Shown piece after piece: positions 15,490-24,139 of a DNA stretch of 28,650 bases. Position numbers and translations under genes: made by a program. This DNA is from DASWVC01 sp036401335 (lineage in GTDB: Bacteria; Verrucomicrobiota; Verrucomicrobiia; Chthoniobacterales; JAFAMB01): the NCBI GenBank assembly GCA_036401335.1, contig DASWVC010000005.1:1-28650 (forward strand), written 5' to 3'. The notes below the pieces were generated by a model. That model saw only the letters and a list, made by a program, of their open reading frames with translations, searched no databases and was not told where the DNA came from. Each line of letters starts with the position of its first letter. Position 1 is the stretch's first letter.

Positions 15490-17052
15490 ATGAATTCGGA
15501 CCTACCAAGCCGTGCGGTGCAAGCGAGTAAAGGTTCAACGGAACCACCTTTGACCGTAAGTGGACTAACCAAATCCTACGTGGGGGTAAAGGCCCTTCGC
15601 GAGGTTAGTTTAACCTTTCTGGCCGGTGAGGCACATGCCATAGCCGGCCAGAACGGCGCGGGCAAGTCAACCCTGATCCGCATGCTGGCAGGGGCGGAAC
15701 AGCCCGACGCCGGCAGCATCAAGGTGCTCGGCGCTCCAATGACGTTCGACACCCCACAGGCTGCCCAAAGGGCGGGCATAGTTACGATCTACCAAGAATT
15801 GAGCTTGGTCCCGCGTCTCTCGGTTGCCGAGAACGTCTTTATGGGTGACCTGCCGCTCAAAGGGGGAGTTGTCGATCGACGCACCATGCGGCGTGAAGCA
15901 GGGCGGGCTCTGGAATGGCTGGGCTTCGCGATCGACGTGGACGCACCCGTCGGTTCGCTCGGGGTCGCCCAGCAGCAGGCAGTGGAATTGGCCAAGGCGC
16001 TGCACCGTAGCGCCAAGGTGATTCTCTTGGACGAGCCCACGGCGACGCTTCCCGCACCGGACGTCAAACGACTTATCGCGGTGTTGAAAACTTTGTGCGA
16101 ACGGGGTGTGGCCGTCATCTACATCTCACATCGATTTGAAGAGCTTTATGAGTTTTGTCATCGCGTGAGCGTGTTGCGCGATGGCGCATTGGTAGGAACC
16201 TATGACCTCCCTGGCACTGAACATTCGGTGCTCATGCGGGCGATGATCGGCCGCGCGTTGAGGACTTCCATCCTCGGGCGGTCACTTGAAGAGAGCGGGG
16301 AACGGCCGCGTTTGGGAACGGGAACGGCATCGGAGACGCTGTTGTCCGTGAAAGGGCTGCAGGATCAATCGGTGTTACGCGACATCACGTTCGACTTGCG
16401 ACGCGGTGAAGTGCTGGGTGTGGCGGGACTTGTGGGCAGCGGCCAAACCGAGTTGGCCAATTGTTTGTTCGGAGCGCAAGAGCGCGTCGCGGGTCAGATT
16501 TCGCTTAACGGGCAGGCCTTGAAACTGGACAGCCCTCGGGATGCCATCCGCAACGGGATCGGCTTATTGCCCCAGGACCGCAAGCACCAAGGATTTGTGC
16601 GTCACATGTCGATCACCCACAACATGACGCTTGCCAGCTTGAGCGGCTTCAGCCGCTACACCATACTCAATAAAAACAAGGAGCGTGATCTCGCACAAGA
16701 GATGATCAAGACGCTGGTCATGCGCTCGGTCGTGCCGGATAAAGCAGTGGGAACGTTGAGCGGCGGAACGCAGCAGAAGGTGATCTTCGCGAAGTGGCTC
16801 GCAAGCACGGCCAAAATTTTGCTGTTTGATGAGCCGACCCGGGGCATCGACGTGGGCGCAAAAGAAGAGATTTATGAGCTTATGGCGCAATTTGTCCGTC
16901 AGGGTGGCTCCGTGTTGATGTTCACGTCGGAACTGCCTGAGGTGATGATGAGTGATCGTGTTCTCATCCTGGCGCGCGGACGATTGGTCGGCAGCCTCAA
17001 ACACGAAGAAATCGACGCTCACGGTGACGCGATCCTAAACCTTTTCCGTTAG
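15490..17052 (+). CDS. Sugar ABC transporter ATP-binding protein, RbsA/MglA type
   Basis: A 520-residue double ATPase of normal length, in contrast to the 875-residue fusion in the leftward unit. First domain: Walker A 'GQNGAGKST' (53-61), a degenerate signature 'LGVAQQQ' (157-163), Walker B 'VILLDEPTA' (177-185) and histidine 214. Second domain: the P-loop lysine is replaced (glutamine 319), as is usual in this class, with signature 'LSGGTQQK' (423-430) and Walker B 'ILLFDEPTRGID' (443-454) including the catalytic-type glutamate. It is peripheral on the inner face of the membrane, paired with the permease gene that follows after 26 bases. With one permease gene, a homodimeric channel is expected. 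Confidence 0.95.
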   Translation: MNSDLPSRAVQASKGSTEPPLTVSGLTKSYVGVKALREVSLTFLAGEAHAIAGQNGAGKSTLIRMLAGAEQPDAGSIKVLGAPMTFDTPQAAQRAGIVTIYQELSLVPRLSVAENVFMGDLPLKGGVVDRRTMRREAGRALEWLGFAIDVDAPVGSLGVAQQQAVELAKALHRSAKVILLDEPTATLPAPDVKRLIAVLKTLCERGVAVIYISHRFEELYEFCHRVSVLRDGALVGTYDLPGTEHSVLMRAMIGRALRTSILGRSLEESGERPRLGTGTASETLLSVKGLQDQSVLRDITFDLRRGEVLGVAGLVGSGQTELANCLFGAQERVAGQISLNGQALKLDSPRDAIRNGIGLLPQDRKHQGFVRHMSITHNMTLASLSGFSRYTILNKNKERDLAQEMIKTLVMRSVVPDKAVGTLSGGTQQKVIFAKWLASTAKILLFDEPTRGIDVGAKEEIYELMAQFVRQGGSVLMFTSELPEVMMSDRVLILARGRLVGSLKHEEIDAHGDAILNLFR

Positions 17053-17078
17053 AGAGCGCAGCCCGAAAGAAAACGTAT

Positions 17079-18113
17079 ATGGACTTACCCCTGCCAAAAT
17101 CTGCCGCTATTTCCAGTGATGATCGCAAAGTGCGCGATCGTTTCTTAATCGCATTCTCCAAGATGTATTTATTCTTGGTGTTTGCGGTCATCATCCTCGT
17201 CGGCACCTTTGTGTCCCGGTTTTTTCTTACTCCGCGAAATCTTGTTAACATCATTACGGCCGCCTCGATCACCTCGGTATTGGCTGTCGGTCAGTTCTTT
17301 GTCATTGTCACTGGAGGCATCGACCTATCAGTGGGTTCCCTGGCCGCTTTGTCGACGGTAGTGTCGGCCATTCTCATGGCGAATCACCAGTCCGCCGGGG
17401 TGGCAATCCTCTTGACCCTTCTGATCTGCGGGGCGGTGGGGCTTATGAATGGCCTGCTTGTCGTTTACGCCGGGATTACGCCGTTCATTGCAACTTTGGC
17501 CATGCTCAGCATCGTGGAGGGCTTCAGCTACATCATTCAAACCGGCGAATTGATCCAAATAGCAGACAAGGGCTTTGCCGCGCTTTTTGCCGGCTCGCTC
17601 GGCCCCATTCCGGCGCCGGTCGTTGTGTTTCTTATTATCACGGCCATTGCCGCTTTCGTGATGAACAATACGACCACCGGGCGCGAACTCTACGCCATTG
17701 GCGGAAACCGCGAGGCCGCGCGCTTGTCGGGCCTGCCGCTCAGTCGCGACCTGTTGCTTGCCTACGTCGTTTCGGGCTTCTTGGCTGGGCTTGCCGGCCT
17801 GATGCTCGCGGCGCAGTTACTTGAGGGAAGCTCGCTCATTGGTCAGGGTTATGAACTGGACTCCATCGCAGCTGTTGTGGTGGGTGGCGCTTCGCTTTTT
17901 GGCGGCAGTGGTGATCCGATTCGAGCGGTGATCGGCGGGCTCATCATCGCGACCATCCTTAATATCATGAACCTGATGGGCATCCAATCCCAGCCACAGC
18001 TGGTCATCAAGGGATTGGTTATCCTGATCGCAGTATTTTTCACGAGTGGAACTGGACTGCGCGGGTTGTTAAAAACGCTGCGATCGAGGACCCGCGGCTC
18101 TGCTCGCGCTTGA
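17079..18113 (+). CDS. Sugar ABC transporter permease, RbsC type
   Basis: A 344-residue polytopic membrane protein and the last gene of the rightward operon. The CUT2 signature 'GGIDLSVGSLAAL' is intact, and the C-terminal coupling region 'GGASLFGGSGDPIRAVIGG' is typical. The first 30 residues are hydrophilic and probably cytoplasmic. It begins 26 bases after the ATPase stop. The C-terminus is short and basic. No other gene of the sugar locus follows on this strand, and no clear terminator is seen in the 249 bases up to the convergent prenyltransferase gene. Confidence 0.94.
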   Translation: MDLPLPKSAAISSDDRKVRDRFLIAFSKMYLFLVFAVIILVGTFVSRFFLTPRNLVNIITAASITSVLAVGQFFVIVTGGIDLSVGSLAALSTVVSAILMANHQSAGVAILLTLLICGAVGLMNGLLVVYAGITPFIATLAMLSIVEGFSYIIQTGELIQIADKGFAALFAGSLGPIPAPVVVFLIITAIAAFVMNNTTTGRELYAIGGNREAARLSGLPLSRDLLLAYVVSGFLAGLAGLMLAAQLLEGSSLIGQGYELDSIAAVVVGGASLFGGSGDPIRAVIGGLIIATILNIMNLMGIQSQPQLVIKGLVILIAVFFTSGTGLRGLLKTLRSRTRGSARA

Positions 18114-18362
18114 CGTACCTGTGAGAGCTTGGGCGATTGGGATTGACTCTCTGATTCTTTGCCCGTCTCGCAGTTGGGGGATCCACCCACGCGTTACGCC
18201 GCAGCGCCACTTCCCGGGAGCGTGCGACTTGTTCAAGGCAGTTTGCTGGATGAAAAACGAGCGGGTACCGCCAACGCTTGCCAACGCCGGGTTCGCGAGC
18301 CACTGGCGGGGTGTCTCCAGCAGGAGGATCGCCCGCTCGAAGCATGGCGCAAGCATCCAACG

Positions 18363-19244
18363 TCACCGCCGGAGCGCCTCCTGCACGGCCCCGGCAAGCG
18401 TTGGAAGTAGAAGAAAGACGTCGGCGGTGACGCTGAGGCGCATCCCAGAGAGGCCGGGTTCCAGCCCCGGACCGCCGAGGGCCAGCCCTCCAAGGCCGGC
18501 AAGGACCAACGGCGCCGCACCCAGGCGGTCGGCCAGCAACGCCGTCAAGGCCACAAAAGCCGGGATCAAACCACGGATCAGCCATCGCGTGCCCCCGGGT
18601 CGGAGCCAGACGGCCAGGGTTTTGGTGCCATGCCGCCGGTCTCCCTCGAGATCGCGGAGGTCGAAGGCCAGGCCATTGATGAAGAGGCCAAGAAAGCACC
18701 ATGCCAACACCGTCGCCTCGCGCGGGCCGAGGGGGCGCCGTGCCTCCCACACGGGCCAGGCCACGAGCATGAGCGAGATTGCGCCTGGCGCGAGTAGCGA
18801 TTTCAAACCCGGCAGGTCTTTAAGGCGGCCGCCAAAGCGCGGAACCGGCCGGGAATAGAACTGCAGCACCGCCAGGGCGACCGCGGCCGCCCAAACAACC
18901 CAGTGCCGCTGGCTGCGAAGCGCCCAGGCGGCCAGCAGGCAGGCGGAAGCCCCGAATACACCCCATCGCCAGGGCCGCAGGCGTTCAGACCAGGCGCTGC
19001 GAACGGGGGTGTTCAGGGCGTCTGCCGGGTCCGCGTAAAGGCGGTCGAGGTTGTAAACGGCGAGGTACATCGGCCACCAAAGCGGCAGGAACTGTCCGCA
19101 TGCCAAGCCCAGCGCCCTGCCCCCAGTCCAGCCAAGGCCGGCAACTGCGGTTGCCCCTACAAATTCAAGCAGGTAGAAGGCAACCAGCAGGTTTCCGGGA
19201 ACGGCGGAGCGGGCCGTTTTTCCTGGGCGCTTAGCGGTAATCAC
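18363..19244 (-). CDS. UbiA-family prenyltransferase
   Basis: A 293-residue polytopic membrane enzyme of the UbiA superfamily, which joins a polyprenyl diphosphate to an aromatic or other acceptor. The first metal-binding motif is 'YNLDRLYAD' (64-72; N65, D67, D72), and the second is 'FDLRDLEGDRRHGTKTL' (194-210; D195, D198, D202). Together they bind the Mg-diphosphate. About eight hydrophobic segments are visible. The first motif is a variant of NDxxDxxxD, so the acceptor (quinone precursor, glycerolipid, haem or chlorophyll-type) cannot be assigned. It is a single gene, convergent with the sugar permease and divergent from mreB, with no visible pathway partner here. Its GC content is clearly high. 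Confidence 0.9.
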   Translation of the reverse strand: MITAKRPGKTARSAVPGNLLVAFYLLEFVGATAVAGLGWTGGRALGLACGQFLPLWWPMYLAVYNLDRLYADPADALNTPVRSAWSERLRPWRWGVFGASACLLAAWALRSQRHWVVWAAAVALAVLQFYSRPVPRFGGRLKDLPGLKSLLAPGAISLMLVAWPVWEARRPLGPREATVLAWCFLGLFINGLAFDLRDLEGDRRHGTKTLAVWLRPGGTRWLIRGLIPAFVALTALLADRLGAAPLVLAGLGGLALGGPGLEPGLSGMRLSVTADVFLLLPTLAGAVQEALRR

Positions 19245-19416
19245 AGCCTCAACTTAAGTCTGATTGTTTCCTTGACGACCGGGAGTCCGTTCCCTAGATA
19301 CAGGCTGACTATCACGGGGGAAGACCGGAATTTTGACGTTTGCGCTTGCGTGATAAGTCGCCGCCCCGTCAATCATCTGGGTGTAATTAAGATAAGTACT
19401 GGAAGGCGGATATTGA

Positions 19417-20451
19417 ATGTTTAACGGCGTTCTCGGTTTTTTTTCGAACGACATCGGCATTGATCTAGGAACCGCTAACACCCTCGTTTTCGTCAAAGAC
19501 CAGGGAATTGTGCTGCGCGAACCGTCCGTGGTAGCGGTGCGCGCCGGAACGAGCCAGGTGCTGGCCGTGGGCGACGAAGCAAAGCGGATGCTCGGCCGCA
19601 CGCCTGGAAACATTGTCGCCGTGCGCCCGTTGAAGGACGGGGTGATCGCCGATTTTGAGATGACGGAATCGATGCTGCGGCACTTCATCACCAAGGTGAA
19701 CAACCGCAAGTGGGTGCGCCCGCGGGTGGTGATTGCGGTTCCTTCCGGCATCACGGAGGTCGAGAAGCGGGCCGTGAAAGAATCGGCGGCCCACGCAGGT
19801 GCACGTGAGGTTTACCTGATCGAGGAACCCATGGCGGCGGCCATCGGCGTGGGTTTGCCGGTACAGGACGCAGCCGGCAACATGATCATCGACATCGGGG
19901 GCGGCACCACGGAAGTGGCGTTGATCTCGCTTTCCGGGATTGTTTTCAGCCGAAGCGTGCGCGTGGCTGGAGACGAGCTGGACGAAGCCATCTCCGGCTA
20001 CATGAAACGGGCTTATAACCTGATGATCGGCGAGCGAACGGCCGAGGAAATCAAGATCAAGATCGGCAGCGCGTATCCGATGGAGAAGGAAATGAGCCTG
20101 GAGGTGAAAGGGCGCGACCTGGTCGCGGGCCTGCCCAAGACCCTCACCATCACCTCACAGGAGGTCCGGGAGGCTTTGCTCGAACCCATTTCCACCGTCG
20201 TGGAGTCGGTCCGCGTTACCCTCGAACGCTGCCCGCCTGAGCTATCAGCCGATTTGGTGGACCGTGGTTTGGTCCTGGCCGGCGGCGGGGCACTTTTGCG
20301 GGGATTGGACCGATTGCTGCAGGAAGAAACGGGCTTGCCGGTCCACGTTGCCGACGACCCGTTGAGCGCGGTGGCCGAAGGAACCGGGCGGGCGTTGAGC
20401 GAGATCAAATTTCTCCGGCAGGTCGCTTCTTCTGACCGTCCCATCCGTTGA
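19417..20451 (+). CDS. mreB: Rod-shape-determining actin homologue MreB
   Basis: A 344-residue bacterial actin that forms membrane-bound filaments and guides the elongation machinery. The N-terminal membrane-binding helix 'MFNGVLGFF' precedes the phosphate-1 loop 'DIGIDLGTANT' (12-22). 'DIGGGTTEVALISLSG' is the phosphate-2 loop, and 'LAGGGALLRGLDRLL' the adenosine region. Length is normal. A GGAAGG ribosome site lies 10 bases upstream of the ATG. It is the first gene of the mreB-mreC-mreD-PBP2-rng series. The 172-base gap to the divergent prenyltransferase gene should hold its promoter, but no strong -35/-10 pair was recognised. Confidence 0.98.
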   Translation: MFNGVLGFFSNDIGIDLGTANTLVFVKDQGIVLREPSVVAVRAGTSQVLAVGDEAKRMLGRTPGNIVAVRPLKDGVIADFEMTESMLRHFITKVNNRKWVRPRVVIAVPSGITEVEKRAVKESAAHAGAREVYLIEEPMAAAIGVGLPVQDAAGNMIIDIGGGTTEVALISLSGIVFSRSVRVAGDELDEAISGYMKRAYNLMIGERTAEEIKIKIGSAYPMEKEMSLEVKGRDLVAGLPKTLTITSQEVREALLEPISTVVESVRVTLERCPPELSADLVDRGLVLAGGGALLRGLDRLLQEETGLPVHVADDPLSAVAEGTGRALSEIKFLRQVASSDRPIR

Positions 20452-20465
20452 CCCGGGAAGCGCTC

Positions 20466-21269
20466 ATGAAGAGCTCGTCCATAGTGGCGCTGGCTCTCTT
20501 TGCGGTGCTGGTGGCAGCTTTGCTGGTGCTGCCGGGAAGCTTGAAGCAGCAAATGCAGGCCACGCTCTTCCAGCTCGTCTCGCCGGTTCTCCGCACGGGG
20601 GCCTCGGTGGAAGCACAAATTGGCGGCGTGAGCGGCGGCTTGAAGCGGTTGGACGAATTGGAACGCGAAAACCGCCGGTTGCGGTTGGAAAATGAGCAAC
20701 TACGGACCACCAACGCCATGCTGCGGGGGTTAGAGCAACGGGTGAACCGACTGACCCAGGCGCTCGGATTTCGTGAACAATCACCGTTTCGCCTGATTCC
20801 GGCGCACATTCTCTCCCGTGAAAATGCGACGTGGTGGAGCAGTTGCGTGATCGACCGGGGCAGCCTGGATGGGATTGCGGCAGACATGGCGGTCGTGACC
20901 GAGAACGGACTGGTGGGCAAGGTCACTTCGGTCAGCCGCAACGTGGCCGTCATCCTCCTCATTTCGGACGAAAGCCTGCGGGTTTCGGTGGCGATTGAAG
21001 GCACGCAGGAGCAAGGGATTGTTTCGGGCACCCGGAGCTCGTCCAATTACCTTCCCGAGTTGCGGATCCGGTTTTTAAGCAAGACGGCAGGGATCAACCC
21101 GGGAATGAAGGTTTTGACCGCCGGGACCGGAGGGGTTTTCCCGTCCGGGGTCCTGGTGGGAACGGTAAAGGATTTCAGCGTCCGGGAACTCGAAGGGGTA
21201 GCAGTCGTCCAGCCTTCGGTGGACCTCGCCAGTGTGCGCGACGTTTTCATCGTAAGCGGGGTAAAATGA
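20466..21269 (+). CDS. mreC: Rod-shape-determining protein MreC
   Basis: A 267-residue inner-membrane protein with a large periplasmic part, a scaffold of the elongation complex that activates PBP2-RodA. It has one N-terminal membrane segment ('IVALALFAVLVAALLVL'), then a coiled coil (roughly 55-95, rich in Leu, Glu and Arg), and the double beta-barrel domain with 'DRGSLDGIAADMAVVTENGLVGKV'. The frame could begin at a TTG overlapping the mreB stop (20448). The ATG at 20466 is chosen because GGGAAG lies 5 bases before it. Confidence 0.95.
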   Translation: MKSSSIVALALFAVLVAALLVLPGSLKQQMQATLFQLVSPVLRTGASVEAQIGGVSGGLKRLDELERENRRLRLENEQLRTTNAMLRGLEQRVNRLTQALGFREQSPFRLIPAHILSRENATWWSSCVIDRGSLDGIAADMAVVTENGLVGKVTSVSRNVAVILLISDESLRVSVAIEGTQEQGIVSGTRSSSNYLPELRIRFLSKTAGINPGMKVLTAGTGGVFPSGVLVGTVKDFSVRELEGVAVVQPSVDLASVRDVFIVSGVK

Positions 21270-21814
21270 TTCGTTTTTTCGTCGTTTTGTCGGCGCTGAT
21301 CTTCGGAGCATTCGTTTTTCAACTCTACCTGCCGCCGGTCCTTCCATTTCATGGAGCGGCGATCTTATTGGTCCCGGCCCTCTATTTTTACGGAGCCGTG
21401 GCCCTGCCGTTCCCGCTCATGCTGGCGCTAACGCTGTACACGGGGTTGCTGCATGACCTTTTCCTGGTGCCCCAAACGGGTGCTAACCCCGAATTTCCAG
21501 CAGGCTTGTCGGCCATCGTTTATGCCCTGCCGGGGTTGATCATGCACGGGTTCCGGCCCCTGTTTCTGCGTTACCGCTGGCTCTGGCATTTGTTTCTGGC
21601 GGCGCTCAGCGCCGTGCTGACGCCGGTGCTGCTGGCACTCAGCTACGCGATTTTAAGTTTTGCGCGTCGTGAATTTTTTTACAGTGATGTCATAGTATGG
21701 CGAATTTTAGGGCCTGGCCTCATGTCTCTCGTAATTGCCCCGTGCTTATTTTTCATCCTGACGCCACTCGCCCTGTTCCTTCGTTACCGCCCGGGCCTTA
21801 AAGGCGCCAGCTGA
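21266..21814 (+). CDS. mreD: Rod-shape-determining membrane protein MreD
   Basis: A 182-residue, strongly hydrophobic protein with about five or six membrane segments. Its start codon overlaps the mreC stop (ATGA), indicating translational coupling. MreD sequences are poorly conserved, so the call rests on size, hydrophobicity and position between mreC and the PBP2 gene. It works in the inner membrane with MreC in cell-wall elongation. Confidence 0.88.
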   Translation: MIRFFVVLSALIFGAFVFQLYLPPVLPFHGAAILLVPALYFYGAVALPFPLMLALTLYTGLLHDLFLVPQTGANPEFPAGLSAIVYALPGLIMHGFRPLFLRYRWLWHLFLAALSAVLTPVLLALSYAILSFARREFFYSDVIVWRILGPGLMSLVIAPCLFFILTPLALFLRYRPGLKGAS

Positions 21815-21821
21815 TTTCTGT

Positions 21822-24107
21822 ATGGCGCGACCGAAGAAAACGTCTGTCCTGGATTTTCGGCTCTTGTTTCTGGCAGGGTTCCTGCTCGTGGCGTTGAGCG
21901 GCCTGGTGGTAAGGCTCTGGTTTTTGCAGGTGCCTCTGAATGCGTATTACAAAACCCGCATCCAGGGTAACTCTGAGGTCACCGTCCGCATTCCCTCGAT
22001 TCGAGGGGAAATCCGCGACCGCAACGGCGTGAACCTCGTGACCAACCGTCCGAGTTACGAAGTGGATTTTTATCTGCCTGACCTGGTCAGCGGCTACAAA
22101 AAGCAATACGGCCAGCCGCCCATGGTCGATTTCCGAGCCAAAGACACCAGCGGTATGCTGCATGACCGCAAAGAGCCGGACATTGTGCAAATTGTCGACC
22201 GAACCATCATTCCGCGCCTGGAAGAACTGAAGGTCGCCGAGCCGTACAACTCGCAACGGCTGCGCACCCATTACCGCAACAACACCCTGGTTCCTTTTAC
22301 GTACCGGGAAGACTTGGATTTTCCGACGTTTTCGAAGTTCGCAGAAAAAGATTTGGGGCTGCCGGGAGTGCAGGTGAATGTTCGGCCGGTCCGCAAGTAC
22401 GTGTTCAACGCGATGGCAGGACAGCTTCTCGGTTACGTGGGCGCTCCCCGGGACATCAACCAGCTTCCCGACGTCCGCGAGTTCAACTTCTACGAGCCCG
22501 ACGTGCAGGGGCGCACCAACATTGAGTATTTTCTGGACGATGAACTGCGCGGCAAACCCGGAAAGCGCGTCCTGAAAAAGAACGCAAAGAACCAGCTTGA
22601 AGGCGAAAAGGAGGTGATTCAGCCCACGTCCGGGGCCAACGTGTACCTCACCATCGACACCCGGATCCAGTACATCGTCGAACGGGCGCTTCGTTCGGTG
22701 GGCCGGGCAGCCTGCGTGGTGGTTGACCCGAACAATGGTCAGATCCTGGCCATGGCATCCGTGCCGTCTTACGACCCGAACAAGTTTATTCCGTCGATTT
22801 CTGCCCGGGACTGGGCGGCCATCAAGGAGGCGGATGCCGACCCATTGACGAACCGCGCCATCAGCGCGTTTGCGCCGGGATCGACTTATAAAATTGCCAC
22901 CGCGCTGGCGGGCCTGACCAAAGGGCTGGCCAAAGCGCAGTTTACCTGCACGGGTGGCGTCTACTACGGTAACACCTACATGAAGTGCTGGATTGCCGAG
23001 AAGGGGGGCGCGCACGGCACGCAAACCCTGACCGAGGCCATCAAGAACTCGTGCAACGCGTATTTCTACCAGTATGGCAACGCCGCCGGCATCGATGCGA
23101 TCGACAAAATTGGCCAGACCCTCGGTTTGGGGCAATCATCGGGGATCGAGTTAAGCGGCGAGGATCCCGGCATTCTGCCCTCACCGGAATGGCTCAAGCT
23201 CAATAAGAACGAAAAGTGGTCGCAGGGCCAGACTGCCAATACGTCGATTGGACAGGGTTACGTGCTGGCCAGTCCCCTGCAGATGGCCATGGTGGCGGCA
23301 ACGGTGGCCAATGGCGGCACCGTTTACAAGCCAAGCCTGATTTACCAGGTGCAGGAAGCCGATGGCGGCCAGATCCGGCGCCCGGCCAAGGTCCGGGGCG
23401 ACCTGATCCACGACAACGAGCTTAACAAAGATCAGATCGAGATGGTCCGCAAAGGGATGTGGCGGGTCGTTAACGACCAGGGCGGCACGGGCGCCAAAGC
23501 ACGCGTGCCCGGGGTGTCCGTCGCAGGAAAAACCGGCACGGCCCAATTCTGGCGTGAAGGCAAGAAGGACAATCACACCTGGTTCGTGGCCTTCGCACCC
23601 TACGACAAACCCAGGATCGCCTTGGCCGTGCTGGTGCAAGGGGCCAAGGCGGGCGGGCAAGTGCCGGCCCCGATCGCGGCCAAGATGATCGACGAGATTC
23701 TGGCGTTGGATCGAGGCTACAACCCGGGGGTGCAGCCCATGGATGCTGCCGTGGGCAACTTCAAATTCGTGGACACGATCAATTTCAAGGACAGCAACGT
23801 GCCCGCCGAATATTCGGCGGACGACGATGACGAGACTGCGGATGAAATGCCGGACCCGGAACAAGTTCCGGCGCCGAAGCTCGTCGCCAAACACCATCAC
23901 GACAACGACAACAGCGATCAGGCCGACGAACCGGACATTCGTCCTGAGGCCGATCACCACAACCCCTCTCAACGGGCGCAAGCCGCGCCGCCGGAAAAAC
24001 GGCGTAACTTTTTGGATTTCTTCAGGAAAAAACCCAAAGAGGATCAGCCGGGCCAGCAGCCGACACCGTCCGAAGAGAGGAAAAAAAAGCGCTTTCTGTT
24101 TTTCTGA
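21822..24107 (+). CDS. mrdA: Penicillin-binding protein 2 (peptidoglycan D,D-transpeptidase), with long C-terminal tail
   Basis: A 761-residue class B transpeptidase that cross-links peptidoglycan during elongation. It has a short basic cytoplasmic start, one membrane segment (13-36) and the dimerisation domain ('RGEIRDRNGVNLVTNRPSYEVD'-type region, 61-82). The transpeptidase domain carries the active-site 'STYK' (354-357), 'SCN' (410-412) and 'KTG' (570-572). Typical PBP2 proteins end near residue 640. Here about 120 more residues follow: acidic (665-680), rich in His and Asp (690-713), then basic with 'NFLDFFRKKPK' and a 'KKKRFLFF' end. This tail would be periplasmic. The gene follows mreD by 7 bases, in line with a role in the Mre elongation complex; the partner gene rodA is not in the window. 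Confidence 0.95.
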   Translation: MARPKKTSVLDFRLLFLAGFLLVALSGLVVRLWFLQVPLNAYYKTRIQGNSEVTVRIPSIRGEIRDRNGVNLVTNRPSYEVDFYLPDLVSGYKKQYGQPPMVDFRAKDTSGMLHDRKEPDIVQIVDRTIIPRLEELKVAEPYNSQRLRTHYRNNTLVPFTYREDLDFPTFSKFAEKDLGLPGVQVNVRPVRKYVFNAMAGQLLGYVGAPRDINQLPDVREFNFYEPDVQGRTNIEYFLDDELRGKPGKRVLKKNAKNQLEGEKEVIQPTSGANVYLTIDTRIQYIVERALRSVGRAACVVVDPNNGQILAMASVPSYDPNKFIPSISARDWAAIKEADADPLTNRAISAFAPGSTYKIATALAGLTKGLAKAQFTCTGGVYYGNTYMKCWIAEKGGAHGTQTLTEAIKNSCNAYFYQYGNAAGIDAIDKIGQTLGLGQSSGIELSGEDPGILPSPEWLKLNKNEKWSQGQTANTSIGQGYVLASPLQMAMVAATVANGGTVYKPSLIYQVQEADGGQIRRPAKVRGDLIHDNELNKDQIEMVRKGMWRVVNDQGGTGAKARVPGVSVAGKTGTAQFWREGKKDNHTWFVAFAPYDKPRIALAVLVQGAKAGGQVPAPIAAKMIDEILALDRGYNPGVQPMDAAVGNFKFVDTINFKDSNVPAEYSADDDDETADEMPDPEQVPAPKLVAKHHHDNDNSDQADEPDIRPEADHHNPSQRAQAAPPEKRRNFLDFFRKKPKEDQPGQQPTPSEERKKKRFLFF

Positions 24108-24139
24108 AGTGAAGCGCACAACTCTTTGGCAATTTTAAC

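Noticed and set aside
18121..18858. Plus-strand open frames of 245 and 83 codons between the sugar permease and the prenyltransferase
   Set aside because: They lie mostly antisense to the prenyltransferase gene, are rich in Arg, Pro and Ser, and show no domain.
20448..20465. TTG start for mreC overlapping the mreB stop
   Set aside because: The ATG at 20466 has a good GGGAAG ribosome site at the right distance and gives the normal MreC N-terminus.
21798..24119. Two long minus-strand open frames (445 and 312 codons) opposite the PBP2 gene
   Set aside because: They mirror a well-supported GC-rich gene, have no recognisable domains and odd compositions rich in His, Arg and Val, as expected of antisense shadows.
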